Notes under the pieces: model-generated
Told to the model about the DNA's origin: nothing
Seen by the model: only the letters and a program-made list of their open reading frames with translations
The model's database searches: none
NCBI GenBank assembly: GCA_035564555.1
Contig: DATMTS010000101.1
Coordinates: 1-62,092, forward strand
Direction: 5' to 3'
Source: DATMTS01 sp035564555
GTDB taxonomy: Bacteria > Actinomycetota > Actinomycetes > Actinomycetales > Microbacteriaceae
Length of the DNA: 62,092 bases
In this document: piece after piece, positions 1 to 8,200 of the stretch
How the letters are laid out: the number at the start of each line of letters is the position of its first letter
How positions within the stretch are numbered: position 1 is the first letter of the stretch
Translations under genes and position numbers: made by a program

Positions 1-234
1 GAGCGTTCGTTGTACATCCACCCGGATGAGTGTGTGGATTGCGGGGCGTGTGAGCCGGTGTGTCCGGTTGAGGCGATCTATTACGAGGATGATCTGCCGT
101 CGGAGTGGTCGGATTACTACAAGGCCAACGTGGAATTCTTCGACGATCTGGGTTCGCCCGGCGGCGCGGCGAAGGTGGGCGTGATCCCCAAGGACCACCC
201 ACTGGTCGCAGCACTGCCGCCGCAGAACCGCTAG
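1..234 (+). CDS. fdxA: 7Fe ferredoxin FdxA, 3' part (5' end outside the window)
   Basis: The reading frame is open from base 1, so the gene enters from the left; TAG is at 232-234. The visible 77 residues hold the second cluster motif CVDCGACEPVCPVEAI (CxxCxxCxxxCP), which binds a 4Fe-4S cluster, followed by the YYKANVEFFDDLGSPGGAAK stretch and a PPQNR tail typical of actinobacterial FdxA. The N-terminal 3Fe-4S cysteines would lie upstream. It is a soluble low-potential electron carrier. dapC starts 8 nt downstream; ferredoxin-dapC adjacency is common in actinobacteria and suggests cotranscription. Confidence 0.93.
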   Translation, partial: ERSLYIHPDECVDCGACEPVCPVEAIYYEDDLPSEWSDYYKANVEFFDDLGSPGGAAKVGVIPKDHPLVAALPPQNR

Positions 235-242
235 CGCCCACC

Positions 243-1358
243 GTGCCTGTGCTCGAGCTTCCCGATTACCCCTGGGACCTGATGGTGCCGTACGCGGAGC
301 GGGCGCGTGCTCACCCGGCGGGTATCGTCGATCTCTCGGTCGGCTCGCCGGTGGACGAGACCCCGGCGGTCATCCGGGATGCGCTTGCTCGCGCGAGCGA
401 CGCGCACGCCTACCCGCAGACCGTCGGCACTCCGGCACTGCGGCGCGCCATCGTCGACTGGTACGCGCGCCGTCGTGGGGTCGCCGGTCTCGATGAACGT
501 GACGTGCTGCCGACGATCGGCTCGAAGGAGCTCGTTGCACTGCTTCCGCTGCTGCTCGGCCTCGGCGACGGTGACATCGTCGTCCATCCCCGCGCGGCTT
601 ACCCCACCTACGCGGTCGGCGCCGCGATCGCCGGGGCGCGGCCGATGGCGTCCGATGATCCGGCGGATTGGCCGGCGGGAACGCGGCTGATCTGGTTGAA
701 CTCGCCCGGAAATCCGGACGGCCATGTGCATGACGTGGATGCGTTGCGCGCCGCCCGGCTGCGGGCCGCGGAACTCGACGCGGTGATCGTGAACGATGAA
801 TGCTACGCCGAACTGGGCTGGGACGGGCGCTGGGCGAGCGAGCCGATCCCGAGCATCCTGGACCCGCGCGTGACCGGCGGCGATCCCACCGGCGTGCTGT
901 CGATCTATTCGCTGAGCAAGCAGTCCAATCTCGCGGGCTATCGCGCCGCGTTCGCGGCGGGAGACCCGCTGCTGATCGAGCGGATGCTGCGGGTGCGCAA
1001 GCACGCCGGGCTGATGGTTCCCGCGCCCCTGCAGGATGCCATGGTCGCCGCGCTGGGCGACGACGCGCACGTGCGCGTGCAACGCGAGCGGTACCGCCGC
1101 CGCCGCGATGTGCTGAAACCCGCGCTGGAGTCAAGCGGATTCCGCATCGATGACAGCGAGGCCGGGCTCTACCTATGGGCCACCGAGGGGCGCGAGGCCT
1201 GGGAGAGCATCGGGCGCCTGGCGGACGCGGGCATCCTGGCCGGACCCGGAGTGTTCTACGGGGATCACTTTCCGCAGCATGTGCGACTGTCGCTGACGGC
1301 GACCGACGAACGCATCGGACAGGCCGCCGCCCGGCTCGCGAAGCTCCCGCAGAGTTGA
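243..1358 (+). CDS. dapC: Succinyldiaminopimelate transaminase DapC
   Basis: A 371-residue class I/II PLP aminotransferase starting at GTG 243, just after fdxA; the frame is open further upstream but that part overlaps fdxA. The first residues (VPVLELPDYPWD) and total length fit actinobacterial DapC. The PLP-binding lysine is Lys226 in SIYSLSKQSNLAGYR; NSPGNPDG and NDECYAELGW are the usual cofactor-contact motifs. It converts N-succinyl-2-amino-6-ketopimelate to N-succinyl-LL-diaminopimelate with glutamate as amino donor, in the succinylase branch of lysine and peptidoglycan DAP synthesis. The steps before and after (dapD, dapE) lie at 18.4-20.5 kb. The start has only a weak ribosome site, consistent with coupling to fdxA. 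Confidence 0.9.
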   Translation: MPVLELPDYPWDLMVPYAERARAHPAGIVDLSVGSPVDETPAVIRDALARASDAHAYPQTVGTPALRRAIVDWYARRRGVAGLDERDVLPTIGSKELVALLPLLLGLGDGDIVVHPRAAYPTYAVGAAIAGARPMASDDPADWPAGTRLIWLNSPGNPDGHVHDVDALRAARLRAAELDAVIVNDECYAELGWDGRWASEPIPSILDPRVTGGDPTGVLSIYSLSKQSNLAGYRAAFAAGDPLLIERMLRVRKHAGLMVPAPLQDAMVAALGDDAHVRVQRERYRRRRDVLKPALESSGFRIDDSEAGLYLWATEGREAWESIGRLADAGILAGPGVFYGDHFPQHVRLSLTATDERIGQAAARLAKLPQS

Positions 1359-1461
1359 CCGCTCCGAGCGAGCGTGATCCGGGGTAACACGACGCCGGAA
1401 GTCCGACCGGGAATCCCTATGCTGGGAGAGGCACTCAGGCCGCCCGAGGGGACGATCGCAC

Positions 1462-2394
1462 ATGGCAGCATCCAGCAGCACCGCACGGCGTGAGACGAGC
1501 CGAACGCGGACGCTCGTCTGGCTCGCGCCCACTGTTGTCGTCGTGCTCGCCGTGATCGTGCTCGCGGCCCGCTGGTTGCGCTCGACGAGCGGGGTACAGG
1601 ACTTCATCGCCACCTACCCGGGATCGTCGACGCTGCCCGCGTGGGCCCCGGTGGGCTTCCCGCTGTGGGTCGCGCTGCTGCACGCACTGAACGCGCTGTT
1701 CATGCTGCTCATCGTGCGCTCGGGATGGCAGCTGCGCAGCAAGGGCCGGCCGGCAGCGTTCTGGAAGAGGAACAACACGGGTCTGTTGCGCACGCCCGGT
1801 CAGCCGATGCGGATCAGCCTGACCTTGTGGTGGCATCTCACGCTCGACGCCCTGTGGGTGGGCTGCGGCGTGTTGTTCCTGATCCTCCTGTTCAGCACGG
1901 GGCAGTGGGTCCGGATCGTGCCGGTGCACTGGGACGTCGTGCCGAACGCGTTGTCCGCGACGTTGCAGTACGTGTCTCTGCAGTGGCCGACGGAGGACGG
2001 CTGGACGAATTTCAACGCCCTGCAGCTGTTGACCTATTTCGTCACCGTGTTCGTCGCGGGCCCGCTCGCGCTGCTTTCCGGGTTGCGCCTGTCACCCGGC
2101 CTGGCCCGCTGGTGGCGGCCGCTGGATCGGCGCTTCACGCTTTCGGCGGCGCGCGTGCTGCACGTGAGCGTGATGGTCTACTTCGTGGTGTTCACGATCG
2201 TGCATGTGACGCTGGTGCTCGCCACTGGCGCGCTGCGCAACCTCAACCACATGTACGGTCTGCGCGACGACGGCACGTGGATCGGCTTCTCGGTCTTCGC
2301 TGCATCCGTGGTGCTGATGGCGGCTCTGTGGGTGCTCGTGCGCCCGGCACTTCTACGCCCCGTCGCGTCGCTGACCGGTTCGGTCAGCCGCTGA
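1462..2394 (+). CDS. Cytochrome b561-like (di-haem cytochrome b fold) membrane protein
   Basis: A 310-residue integral membrane protein with about five to six hydrophobic segments (near residues 18-38, 64-88, 120-147, 186-208, 230-255, 275-295). Histidines sit inside or beside helices (His74, His125, His234, His248), the arrangement of haem-ligating cytochrome b561 / formate dehydrogenase gamma-type proteins. This suggests transmembrane electron transfer between a quinone and an unidentified partner. No partner dehydrogenase or molybdoenzyme gene is adjacent, so the electron donor is unknown. A TATGCT at 1418-1423 may be the -10 element. The family call rests on topology and histidine placement; the substrate is not inferable. 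Confidence 0.6.
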   Translation: MAASSSTARRETSRTRTLVWLAPTVVVVLAVIVLAARWLRSTSGVQDFIATYPGSSTLPAWAPVGFPLWVALLHALNALFMLLIVRSGWQLRSKGRPAAFWKRNNTGLLRTPGQPMRISLTLWWHLTLDALWVGCGVLFLILLFSTGQWVRIVPVHWDVVPNALSATLQYVSLQWPTEDGWTNFNALQLLTYFVTVFVAGPLALLSGLRLSPGLARWWRPLDRRFTLSAARVLHVSVMVYFVVFTIVHVTLVLATGALRNLNHMYGLRDDGTWIGFSVFAASVVLMAALWVLVRPALLRPVASLTGSVSR

Positions 2395-2397
2395 CCG
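2371..2397. terminator. Overlapping GC hairpins between convergent genes
   Basis: CTGACCG-GTT-CGGTCAG (2371-2387) forms a 7-bp stem; alternatively CGGTCAGC-C-GCTGACCG (2381-2397) forms an 8-bp stem, so the two structures compete. They cover the last codons of the cytochrome b-like gene, 11 nt before the end of the convergent etfA. No T-run follows. Confidence 0.45.
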
Positions 2398-2407
2398 ACG
2401 TCTCTCG

Positions 2408-3379
2408 TCAGCCGCGACGGGCCTTGATCGCCTCGACCAGTCGGGGCACGATCGTGAACGCGTCGCCGACGACGCCGAAATCGGCGATCTCGAAGATGGG
2501 CGCACCGGGGTCGGAGTTCACGGCCACGATCGTCTTGGCGTTCTGCATTCCCGCCAAGTGCTGGATGGCGCCTGAGATGCCGAGCGCGATGTACAGGTCG
2601 GGGGTGACCGTGACGCCGGTCTGGCCGACCTGCATGCCGGGATCGCAGTAGCCGGCATCCACCGCGGCGCGTGAGGCTCCGGTGGCGGCGCCCAAGGCGT
2701 CGGCCAGGGCGTCCACCAGCCGGAAGCCGTCGGCCGAGCCGAGTCCGCGTCCGCCGGAGACCACCACGTCGGCGCTCGTCAGCGGCGGACGGTCGGTCGC
2801 GACCTCCCGCTCGTGCCGAGCCGTCACCTCGGCGGACCGAGCTGGATCCACGCCGACCTGGAGAGTCAGCATCGCGGGCGCCGCAACGGCGGCCATCGCA
2901 TCCTGAATCGAATTGCCGCGCAGGGTGATCACCGGGACGCCGCGCGTGGCCTCCGACACGACCGTGTAGGCCCCGCCGAAGGCCTGTTGCGTCACCGTGA
3001 GCACGCCCTGGTCGACCTTCAGGTCCACGACGTCGGTGAAGAACCCGCCGCCGCGTCGCGCAGCGAGGCGTGCTGCCGCCTCCCGAGAGTCGGTCGCGGT
3101 GCTGGTGATCACGGCTGCCACGTCGCCGACCGCCTCCCACGCTGCCTCCAGCGCAGCCACGGCCGGCCCGACGAGCAGGGAATCGGCGCCCGGGATCGCA
3201 GCGAGGGCGACGGTTGCCGCACCGGCACTACCGACGGCATCCGTGTCGACCGGATCGGACGGCTCGTGCGCCAGGACCGCGACAGGCTCGCCCAGGCGGG
3301 ACGCCGCGGCGATCAGCTCGGGCAGCCCGGGCGACGGGGTGCCGTGCTCGTGGTCGACCAGAACCAGTACGTGTGCCAT
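2408..3379 (-). CDS. etfA: Electron transfer flavoprotein alpha subunit
   Basis: A 323-residue FixB/EtfA protein. The N-terminal half begins MAHVLVLVDHEHG. The C-terminal FAD domain carries VVSGGRGLGSADGF, DAGYCDPGMQVGQTG, YIALGISGAIQHLAGMQ and NSDPGAPIFEIADFGVVGD, the standard FAD-binding loops. With EtfB it forms the heterodimer that takes electrons from acyl-CoA dehydrogenases and passes them to ETF:quinone oxidoreductase. It lies 12 nt downstream of etfB in the same transcript and is divergent from an acyl-CoA dehydrogenase operon that would supply its electrons. Confidence 0.97.
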   Translation of the reverse strand: MAHVLVLVDHEHGTPSPGLPELIAAASRLGEPVAVLAHEPSDPVDTDAVGSAGAATVALAAIPGADSLLVGPAVAALEAAWEAVGDVAAVITSTATDSREAAARLAARRGGGFFTDVVDLKVDQGVLTVTQQAFGGAYTVVSEATRGVPVITLRGNSIQDAMAAVAAPAMLTLQVGVDPARSAEVTARHEREVATDRPPLTSADVVVSGGRGLGSADGFRLVDALADALGAATGASRAAVDAGYCDPGMQVGQTGVTVTPDLYIALGISGAIQHLAGMQNAKTIVAVNSDPGAPIFEIADFGVVGDAFTIVPRLVEAIKARRG

Positions 3380-3391
3380 TGTTGCGCCCTT

Positions 3392-4171
3392 CTAGATGAA
3401 CTTGCGCGAAGCGAGGAACTCGGCCAGCTGGTCGGCGCCGTTGCCGTCGTCGGTGACGACCGTGCCGGCCGCACGCGGTGGGCGCGGGGTCACGCTGCGC
3501 ACCCGGGACCATGCCGAGGATTCGCCCACCTCATCGGGCGCAAGGCCCAGCACGGCGGCATCCAACGACTCGACAGGCTTCTTCTTGGCCGACAGGATGC
3601 CCTTGAATCCGGGGAACCGGGCCTCCGCGATGTGCTCGGTGACGGAGACGACGGCGGGCAGCCCGACCCGAATCTCTGCCCGACCGCGGTCGGTGAGTCG
3701 CTCGCCGGTCAGCGTCGCGTCGGCGACCTCGAGTGAGCGCAGGAAGGTCGCGTGCGGCAGTTCGAGCAACTCGGCGAGCATCGCTGGAACAGCAGCGCCC
3801 CGGCCGTCGGTCGCCTCGTTGCCTGCGACGATGAGATCGAAGCCGCGGGGCGCAACCGCCGCGGCCAGAGCGCGCGCCGTCTGCGGCACGTCCGAGCCGG
3901 CGAGCGCGTCGTCGACCACGTGGATCGCGTCGTCCGCGCCCATCGCGAGCGCGTCGCGCAGACCCTTGAGCGCCGAATGCGGTCCCATCGTCACGACCGT
4001 GACGGTCGTGGCCTTGTCGGCATCCTTGATGCGCAACGCGACCTCGAGCGCCTTCAGATCGATCTCGTCGACGACCAGGTCGCCGGAGCGATCCGTTCGA
4101 GCGGTGTCGACGTCGATGTGTCGTTCTCCCCAGGTGTCCGGCACCTGTTTGATGAGCACGGCGATCTTCAT
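3392..4171 (-). CDS. etfB: Electron transfer flavoprotein beta subunit
   Basis: A 259-residue FixA/EtfB protein beginning MKIAVLIKQVPDTW. The AMP-binding region includes LIVAGNEATDGRGAAVPAML, and the recognition-loop region includes GLPAVVSVTEHIAEARFPGFKGIL. An AAGGAGTG ribosome site sits just upstream of ATG 4171. First gene of the etfB-etfA operon, transcribed away from the valine-degradation operon across a 118-bp divergent intergenic region that carries a repeated CCTACTA motif. The encoded protein is cytoplasmic and binds AMP structurally. Confidence 0.97.
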   Translation of the reverse strand: MKIAVLIKQVPDTWGERHIDVDTARTDRSGDLVVDEIDLKALEVALRIKDADKATTVTVVTMGPHSALKGLRDALAMGADDAIHVVDDALAGSDVPQTARALAAAVAPRGFDLIVAGNEATDGRGAAVPAMLAELLELPHATFLRSLEVADATLTGERLTDRGRAEIRVGLPAVVSVTEHIAEARFPGFKGILSAKKKPVESLDAAVLGLAPDEVGESSAWSRVRSVTPRPPRAAGTVVTDDGNGADQLAEFLASRKFI

Positions 4172-4207
4172 GTCACTCCTTCGGAACCGGACGGGACTAT
4201 TGTTTAA

Positions 4208-4237
4208 CCTACTAGTATTTGCACGGAGATCCTACTA
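4208..4237. promoter_or_regulatory. Repeated CCTACTA boxes in the etfB / acyl-CoA dehydrogenase divergent promoter
   Basis: CCTACTA occurs at 4208-4214 and again at 4231-4237, 23 bp apart (about two helical turns). The first copy is part of an 8-bp palindrome TACTAGTA (4210-4217). This is a local AT-rich patch in a GC-rich genome, placed where one regulator could control etfBA and the valine operon together. The MarR gene at 10057-10605 is a candidate regulator by proximity only. Confidence 0.4.
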
Positions 4238-4289
4238 AATCGCGTCGGCGCCGACACGGCCGCCGGCCCTGGCCAGCGGAAGGACCTGG

Positions 4290-5432
4290 ATGCCCGAGTT
4301 CAGCGACGAACAGCAGGCGATCATCGAGATGGTGCGCGATTTCGCCGCGGAGAAGCTCGCCCCCAACGCGGCGGAATGGGACGCGGACCACCACTTTCCG
4401 GTGGACGTTCTGCACGCAGCTGGCGAGCTCGGCATGGGCGCCATCTACGTACCCGAGGAACGTGGCGGCTCCGGCCTCGGCCGGGTGGACGGCGTGATGA
4501 TCTTCGAGGAACTGGCCAAGGGCGATCCGACGATCGCGGCATACATCTCGATCCACAACATGGTCGTGGGAATGATCGACACCTTCGGCTCGGACGAGGT
4601 GCGGCAGCGGTGGATGCCGGGTCTCGCCGACATGTCGGTGCTCAGCAGCTACTGCCTCACCGAACCCGGAGCCGGCTCCGACGCGGCCGCATTGCGCACC
4701 CGCGCCGAACGCGACGGTGACGGCTACGTGATCAACGGCGTCAAGCAGTTCATCTCCGGAGCGGGTACCTCCGGCGTGTACGTGGTGATGGCTCGTACGG
4801 CCGACACCGGAAGCCGGGGAATCACGGCGTTCGTGGTGCCCGACGGTACGCCCGGTCTCTCGTTCGGCACGCCCGAGAAGAAGATGGGCTGGAACGCGCA
4901 GCCGACCCGGCAGGTGATCCTGGACGACGTGCGCGTGCCGGTGGCGAATCGGCTGGCCGAGGAGGGCGACGGGTTCGGCATAGCGATGAAGGGCCTGAAC
5001 GGTGGCAGGCTCGGCATCGGTGCGTGCTCGATCGGGGCGGGCCAGTGGGCGCTGGAGAAGACGATCGGCTATCTCACCGAGCGCAGCGCATTCGGCAAGC
5101 CGCTTGCAGAGCACGAAGCGCTGCTGTTCGCGCTCGCCGACATGGCGACCGAACTGCAGACCGGCCGTACCATGCTGTGGCGCGCGGCGGAGGCGCTGCA
5201 GAACGGCGATGCGGATGCCGTCGCTCTGTGCGCGATGGCGAAGCGCGTCGCGACGGACGCCGGATTCCACGCCGCGAACGAGGCTCTGCAGTTGCACGGC
5301 GGGTACGGCTATCTCAGCGATTACGGGCTGGAACGGGTCGTGCGCGACCTGCGCGTGCATCAAATCCTGGAGGGCACGAATGAGGTCATGCGGATGATCG
5401 TGGGCCGTTCCCTGCTGGCCGGCCGGCGGTAA
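4290..5432 (+). CDS. Acyl-CoA dehydrogenase, probably isobutyryl-CoA dehydrogenase
   Basis: A 380-residue acyl-CoA dehydrogenase with the N-terminal helical, central beta and C-terminal helical domains. Visible motifs: CLTEPGAGSDA (family signature), GGRLGIGACSIGAGQ, LHGGYGYLSDYGLERVVRD, and ILEGTNEVMRM, with catalytic base Glu361 by alignment. Ribosome site GGAAGGAC precedes ATG 4290. The downstream mmsA, 3-hydroxyisobutyryl-CoA hydrolase, mmsB and enoyl-CoA hydratase genes identify the likely substrate as isobutyryl-CoA from valine, oxidised to methacrylyl-CoA with electrons going to EtfAB encoded divergently. A 2-methylbutyryl-CoA or short-chain substrate cannot be excluded from sequence alone. 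Confidence 0.88.
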   Translation: MPEFSDEQQAIIEMVRDFAAEKLAPNAAEWDADHHFPVDVLHAAGELGMGAIYVPEERGGSGLGRVDGVMIFEELAKGDPTIAAYISIHNMVVGMIDTFGSDEVRQRWMPGLADMSVLSSYCLTEPGAGSDAAALRTRAERDGDGYVINGVKQFISGAGTSGVYVVMARTADTGSRGITAFVVPDGTPGLSFGTPEKKMGWNAQPTRQVILDDVRVPVANRLAEEGDGFGIAMKGLNGGRLGIGACSIGAGQWALEKTIGYLTERSAFGKPLAEHEALLFALADMATELQTGRTMLWRAAEALQNGDADAVALCAMAKRVATDAGFHAANEALQLHGGYGYLSDYGLERVVRDLRVHQILEGTNEVMRMIVGRSLLAGRR

Positions 5433-5577
5433 CGTTGGAAACGAGCCAAGGCGACCGCCATCGAAGGAGATGACCGCTGTGACCGAGACCGGCAGCCCAC
5501 GGGCAGCTTCCGCAAATCGAAGGGCTGATCGCCCCAAGGCAACGCGCGCTCACGAGGCAGCGCCGAAAGGAGTCACC

Positions 5578-7086
5578 ATGGCTGAGACCGTACGCGAACT
5601 GACGCACTTCATCGGGGGAGAGCACGTCGCCGGCCGCTCGGGCCGGTTCGCGGATGTCTACGACCCGAGCGACGGAGTCGTGCAGTCGCGCGTTCCGCTC
5701 GCCTCCCGCGACGAGGTGGCGGCAGCGGTCGCGGACGCGGCGGAGGCGCAGTCGGAGTGGGGGGCGTGGAATCCACAGCGCAGATCGCGCGTCCTCCTGA
5801 AGTTCCTCGACCTGGTGGCCAAGGACACCGACTCGCTCGCGCGGCTACTGGCGAGCGAGCACGGCAAGACGATCGCCGACGCGCGGGGCGACATCCAGCG
5901 AGGCACCGATGTGATCGAGTTCGCCGCCGGCGCACCGCACCTGCTCAAGGGTGAATACTCCACCGGGGCCGGCACCGGCATCGATGTCTACTCGATGCGC
6001 CAACCGCTCGGTGTCGTCGCCGGAATCACACCGTTCAACTTCCCGGCCATGATCCCGCTCTGGAAGTGCGGACCCGCGCTCGCCGCGGGCAACGCGTTCA
6101 TCCTGAAGCCGTCGGAACGCGACCCGTCCGTGCCGTTGCGCCTGGCCGAGTTGTTTCTCGAGGCGGGTCTTCCGGCCGGCGTGCTCAACGTCGTCAACGG
6201 CGACAAGGAGGCGGTCGATGCCCTGCTCGAAGACGACCGGGTCAAAGCGATCGGATTCGTCGGATCCACGCCGATCGCGAAGTACATCTACGCCAACGCC
6301 GCCGCCAACGGCAAACGCGCGCAGTGCTTCGGAGGTGCCAAGAATCACCTGATCGTGATGCCGGACGCCGACCTCGACCTGGCCGTCGACGCGCTGATCG
6401 GCTCCGGTTACGGATCGGCAGGTGAGCGCTGCATGGCGATCTCGGTGGCGGTTCCGGTCGGCGAGAAGACCGGGGACGCGCTGGTCGCCAAGCTGCGCGA
6501 GCGGATCGGCGACCTGAAGGTGGGGCCGTACGACCAGGAAGGCACGGACTTCGGGCCGTTGGTCAGCTCGGCGTCGCTGGAACGCGTCAGGCGCCTGATC
6601 CAGACCGGGATCGATGAAGGCGCCGAACTCGTCGTGGACGGTCGCGGCCTCACCGTCGCCGGCCACGAGAACGGCTTCTACCTGGGGCCAACTCTGTTCG
6701 ACCGCGTGACTCCGCAGATGGCGGTCTACCGGGAGGAGATCTTCGGACCGGTGCTCGTGGTCGCACGTGCCGCCGACTATGAGACGGCGTTGCGGCTGCC
6801 GAGCGAGAACCCCTACGGAAACGGCGTCTCGATCTTCACCAGAGACGGCGACACTGCGCGCGACTTCACGGCGCGGGTGAACGTGGGCATGGTCGGAGTG
6901 AATGTGCCGATCCCGGTGCCCGTGGCGTACCACACCTTCGGCGGTTGGAAGGATTCCGGGTTCGGCGACCTGAACCAGCACGGGCCCGACTCGTTCCGGT
7001 TCTACACCAAGACGAAGACGGTGACCTCGCGTTGGCCCAGCGGCATCAAGGAAGGCGCAAGCTTCGACATGCCGTCGACGCACTGA
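5578..7086 (+). CDS. mmsA: CoA-acylating methylmalonate-semialdehyde dehydrogenase MmsA
   Basis: A 502-residue aldehyde dehydrogenase. Catalytic Cys285 lies in GERCMA; GVVAGITPFNFPAMIPLWK and CFGGAKNHLIVMPDADL are MMSDH-type motifs. The start chosen is ATG 5578 with an AAAGGAG ribosome site. The frame is open upstream, and GTG 5479 also has a well-spaced GAAGGAG, so a form with a 33-residue Arg/Ala-rich extension is possible. The enzyme converts methylmalonate semialdehyde to propionyl-CoA with NAD+ and CoA, the last step of valine degradation. The next gene starts 13 nt downstream. Confidence 0.94.
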   Translation: MAETVRELTHFIGGEHVAGRSGRFADVYDPSDGVVQSRVPLASRDEVAAAVADAAEAQSEWGAWNPQRRSRVLLKFLDLVAKDTDSLARLLASEHGKTIADARGDIQRGTDVIEFAAGAPHLLKGEYSTGAGTGIDVYSMRQPLGVVAGITPFNFPAMIPLWKCGPALAAGNAFILKPSERDPSVPLRLAELFLEAGLPAGVLNVVNGDKEAVDALLEDDRVKAIGFVGSTPIAKYIYANAAANGKRAQCFGGAKNHLIVMPDADLDLAVDALIGSGYGSAGERCMAISVAVPVGEKTGDALVAKLRERIGDLKVGPYDQEGTDFGPLVSSASLERVRRLIQTGIDEGAELVVDGRGLTVAGHENGFYLGPTLFDRVTPQMAVYREEIFGPVLVVARAADYETALRLPSENPYGNGVSIFTRDGDTARDFTARVNVGMVGVNVPIPVPVAYHTFGGWKDSGFGDLNQHGPDSFRFYTKTKTVTSRWPSGIKEGASFDMPSTH

Positions 7087-7099
7087 CCCGGCGTAGACC

Positions 7100-8188
7100 G
7101 TGACGACGGACGAGGTGCCCAGCGGCTCCGGCGACATCCTGTTCGAGGTGCGCGGTCGGATCGGTCGCGTCACGCTGAACCGGCCCCGCGCGATCAACGC
7201 GTTGACCCACGAGATGGTCGCGCGACTGCACAGCAGGCTCGATGCCTGGGCCGACGACGAAGCGATCGCGGCGGTGCTGATCGACGGCGCGGGTGAGCGC
7301 GGGCTGTGCGCCGGCGGAGACGTCGTCTCGCTGTACCGGGATGCCGTCGCCGGCAAGGATGCCGAGCCGGCCGCGTTCTGGCGGGACGAGTACCTGATGA
7401 ACGCCGCGATAGCGCGGTATCCGAAGCCGTACGCAGCGATCATGGACGGCATCGTGCTCGGCGGCGGCATCGGAGTCTCCGCTCACGGCTCGCACCGCAT
7501 CGTCACGGAGCGCTCGCGGCTGGGGATGCCCGAGACCGGCATCGGCTTCGTGCCCGATGTCGGCGGGACGTGGCTGCTCGCGCACGCACCGGGCGAAACC
7601 GGCACCATGCTCGCGCTCACCGCCGGCTCGATGTCGGGGGCGGATGCGATCGCGGCCGGATTCGCCGACGCGTTCGTCCCCTCCGACCGGCTGGCAGAGC
7701 TCGTCGGCGCCATCGAGGCCGAGATGGTCGACGCCGACACCCTGAATGCGGTGATCGAACGGTTCGCGGAGGATTCCGGGCCGCCCCAGCTCGTGCGTCA
7801 GCGCGAGTGGATCGACGCGGTGTTCCGCGGCGACTCGCTCTCGGAGATCGTCGCGCGAGCGGCCGCGAGCGAATCAGCCGGGGCGCGAGCGGCGGCCGAA
7901 GCGATGTCGACGAAGTCGCCCACTGCCATGGCCGTCGCGCTCGAGTCGCTGCGGCGGGTCGCCGACATGGACCGGATCGAGCAGGCGCTGATCCAGGAGT
8001 ACCGGGTGTCGCTGCGCGCGCTCGCAGCGCCGGACTTCGCCGAGGGGATTCGGGCGCAGGTCATCGACAAGGATCGGAAGCCGGCCTGGCACCCGCCCGC
8101 CGTCGAAGACGTGACGACAGCGGTCGTCGACGCCTACTTCGCGCCACTCGGCGAACGCGAACTCGCACTCAGCCAATCGCACAGATAA
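7100..8188 (+). CDS. 3-hydroxyisobutyryl-CoA hydrolase (crotonase superfamily)
   Basis: A 362-residue crotonase-fold protein from GTG 7100. It is longer than ordinary enoyl-CoA hydratases and has HIBCH hallmarks: RGLCAGGDVVSLY, DGIVLGGGIGVSAHGSHRIV (oxyanion-hole region) and MPETGIGFVPDVGG, whose Glu and Asp mark hydrolases of this family. The C-terminal extension (about residues 210-362) matches the HIBCH-like second domain. It would hydrolyse 3-hydroxyisobutyryl-CoA to free 3-hydroxyisobutyrate, the substrate of the next gene, mmsB. Part of the same tightly packed operon. Confidence 0.9.
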   Translation: MTTDEVPSGSGDILFEVRGRIGRVTLNRPRAINALTHEMVARLHSRLDAWADDEAIAAVLIDGAGERGLCAGGDVVSLYRDAVAGKDAEPAAFWRDEYLMNAAIARYPKPYAAIMDGIVLGGGIGVSAHGSHRIVTERSRLGMPETGIGFVPDVGGTWLLAHAPGETGTMLALTAGSMSGADAIAAGFADAFVPSDRLAELVGAIEAEMVDADTLNAVIERFAEDSGPPQLVRQREWIDAVFRGDSLSEIVARAAASESAGARAAAEAMSTKSPTAMAVALESLRRVADMDRIEQALIQEYRVSLRALAAPDFAEGIRAQVIDKDRKPAWHPPAVEDVTTAVVDAYFAPLGERELALSQSHR

Positions 8189-8200
8189 GGAAGATCGACC

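Noticed and set aside
5845..7470. A 541-codon open frame antisense to mmsA and the following gene
   Set aside because: Frames opposite high-GC genes stay open because of third-position bias. The translation is His/Arg/Asp-rich with no family motifs, and the plus strand encodes clear enzymes.
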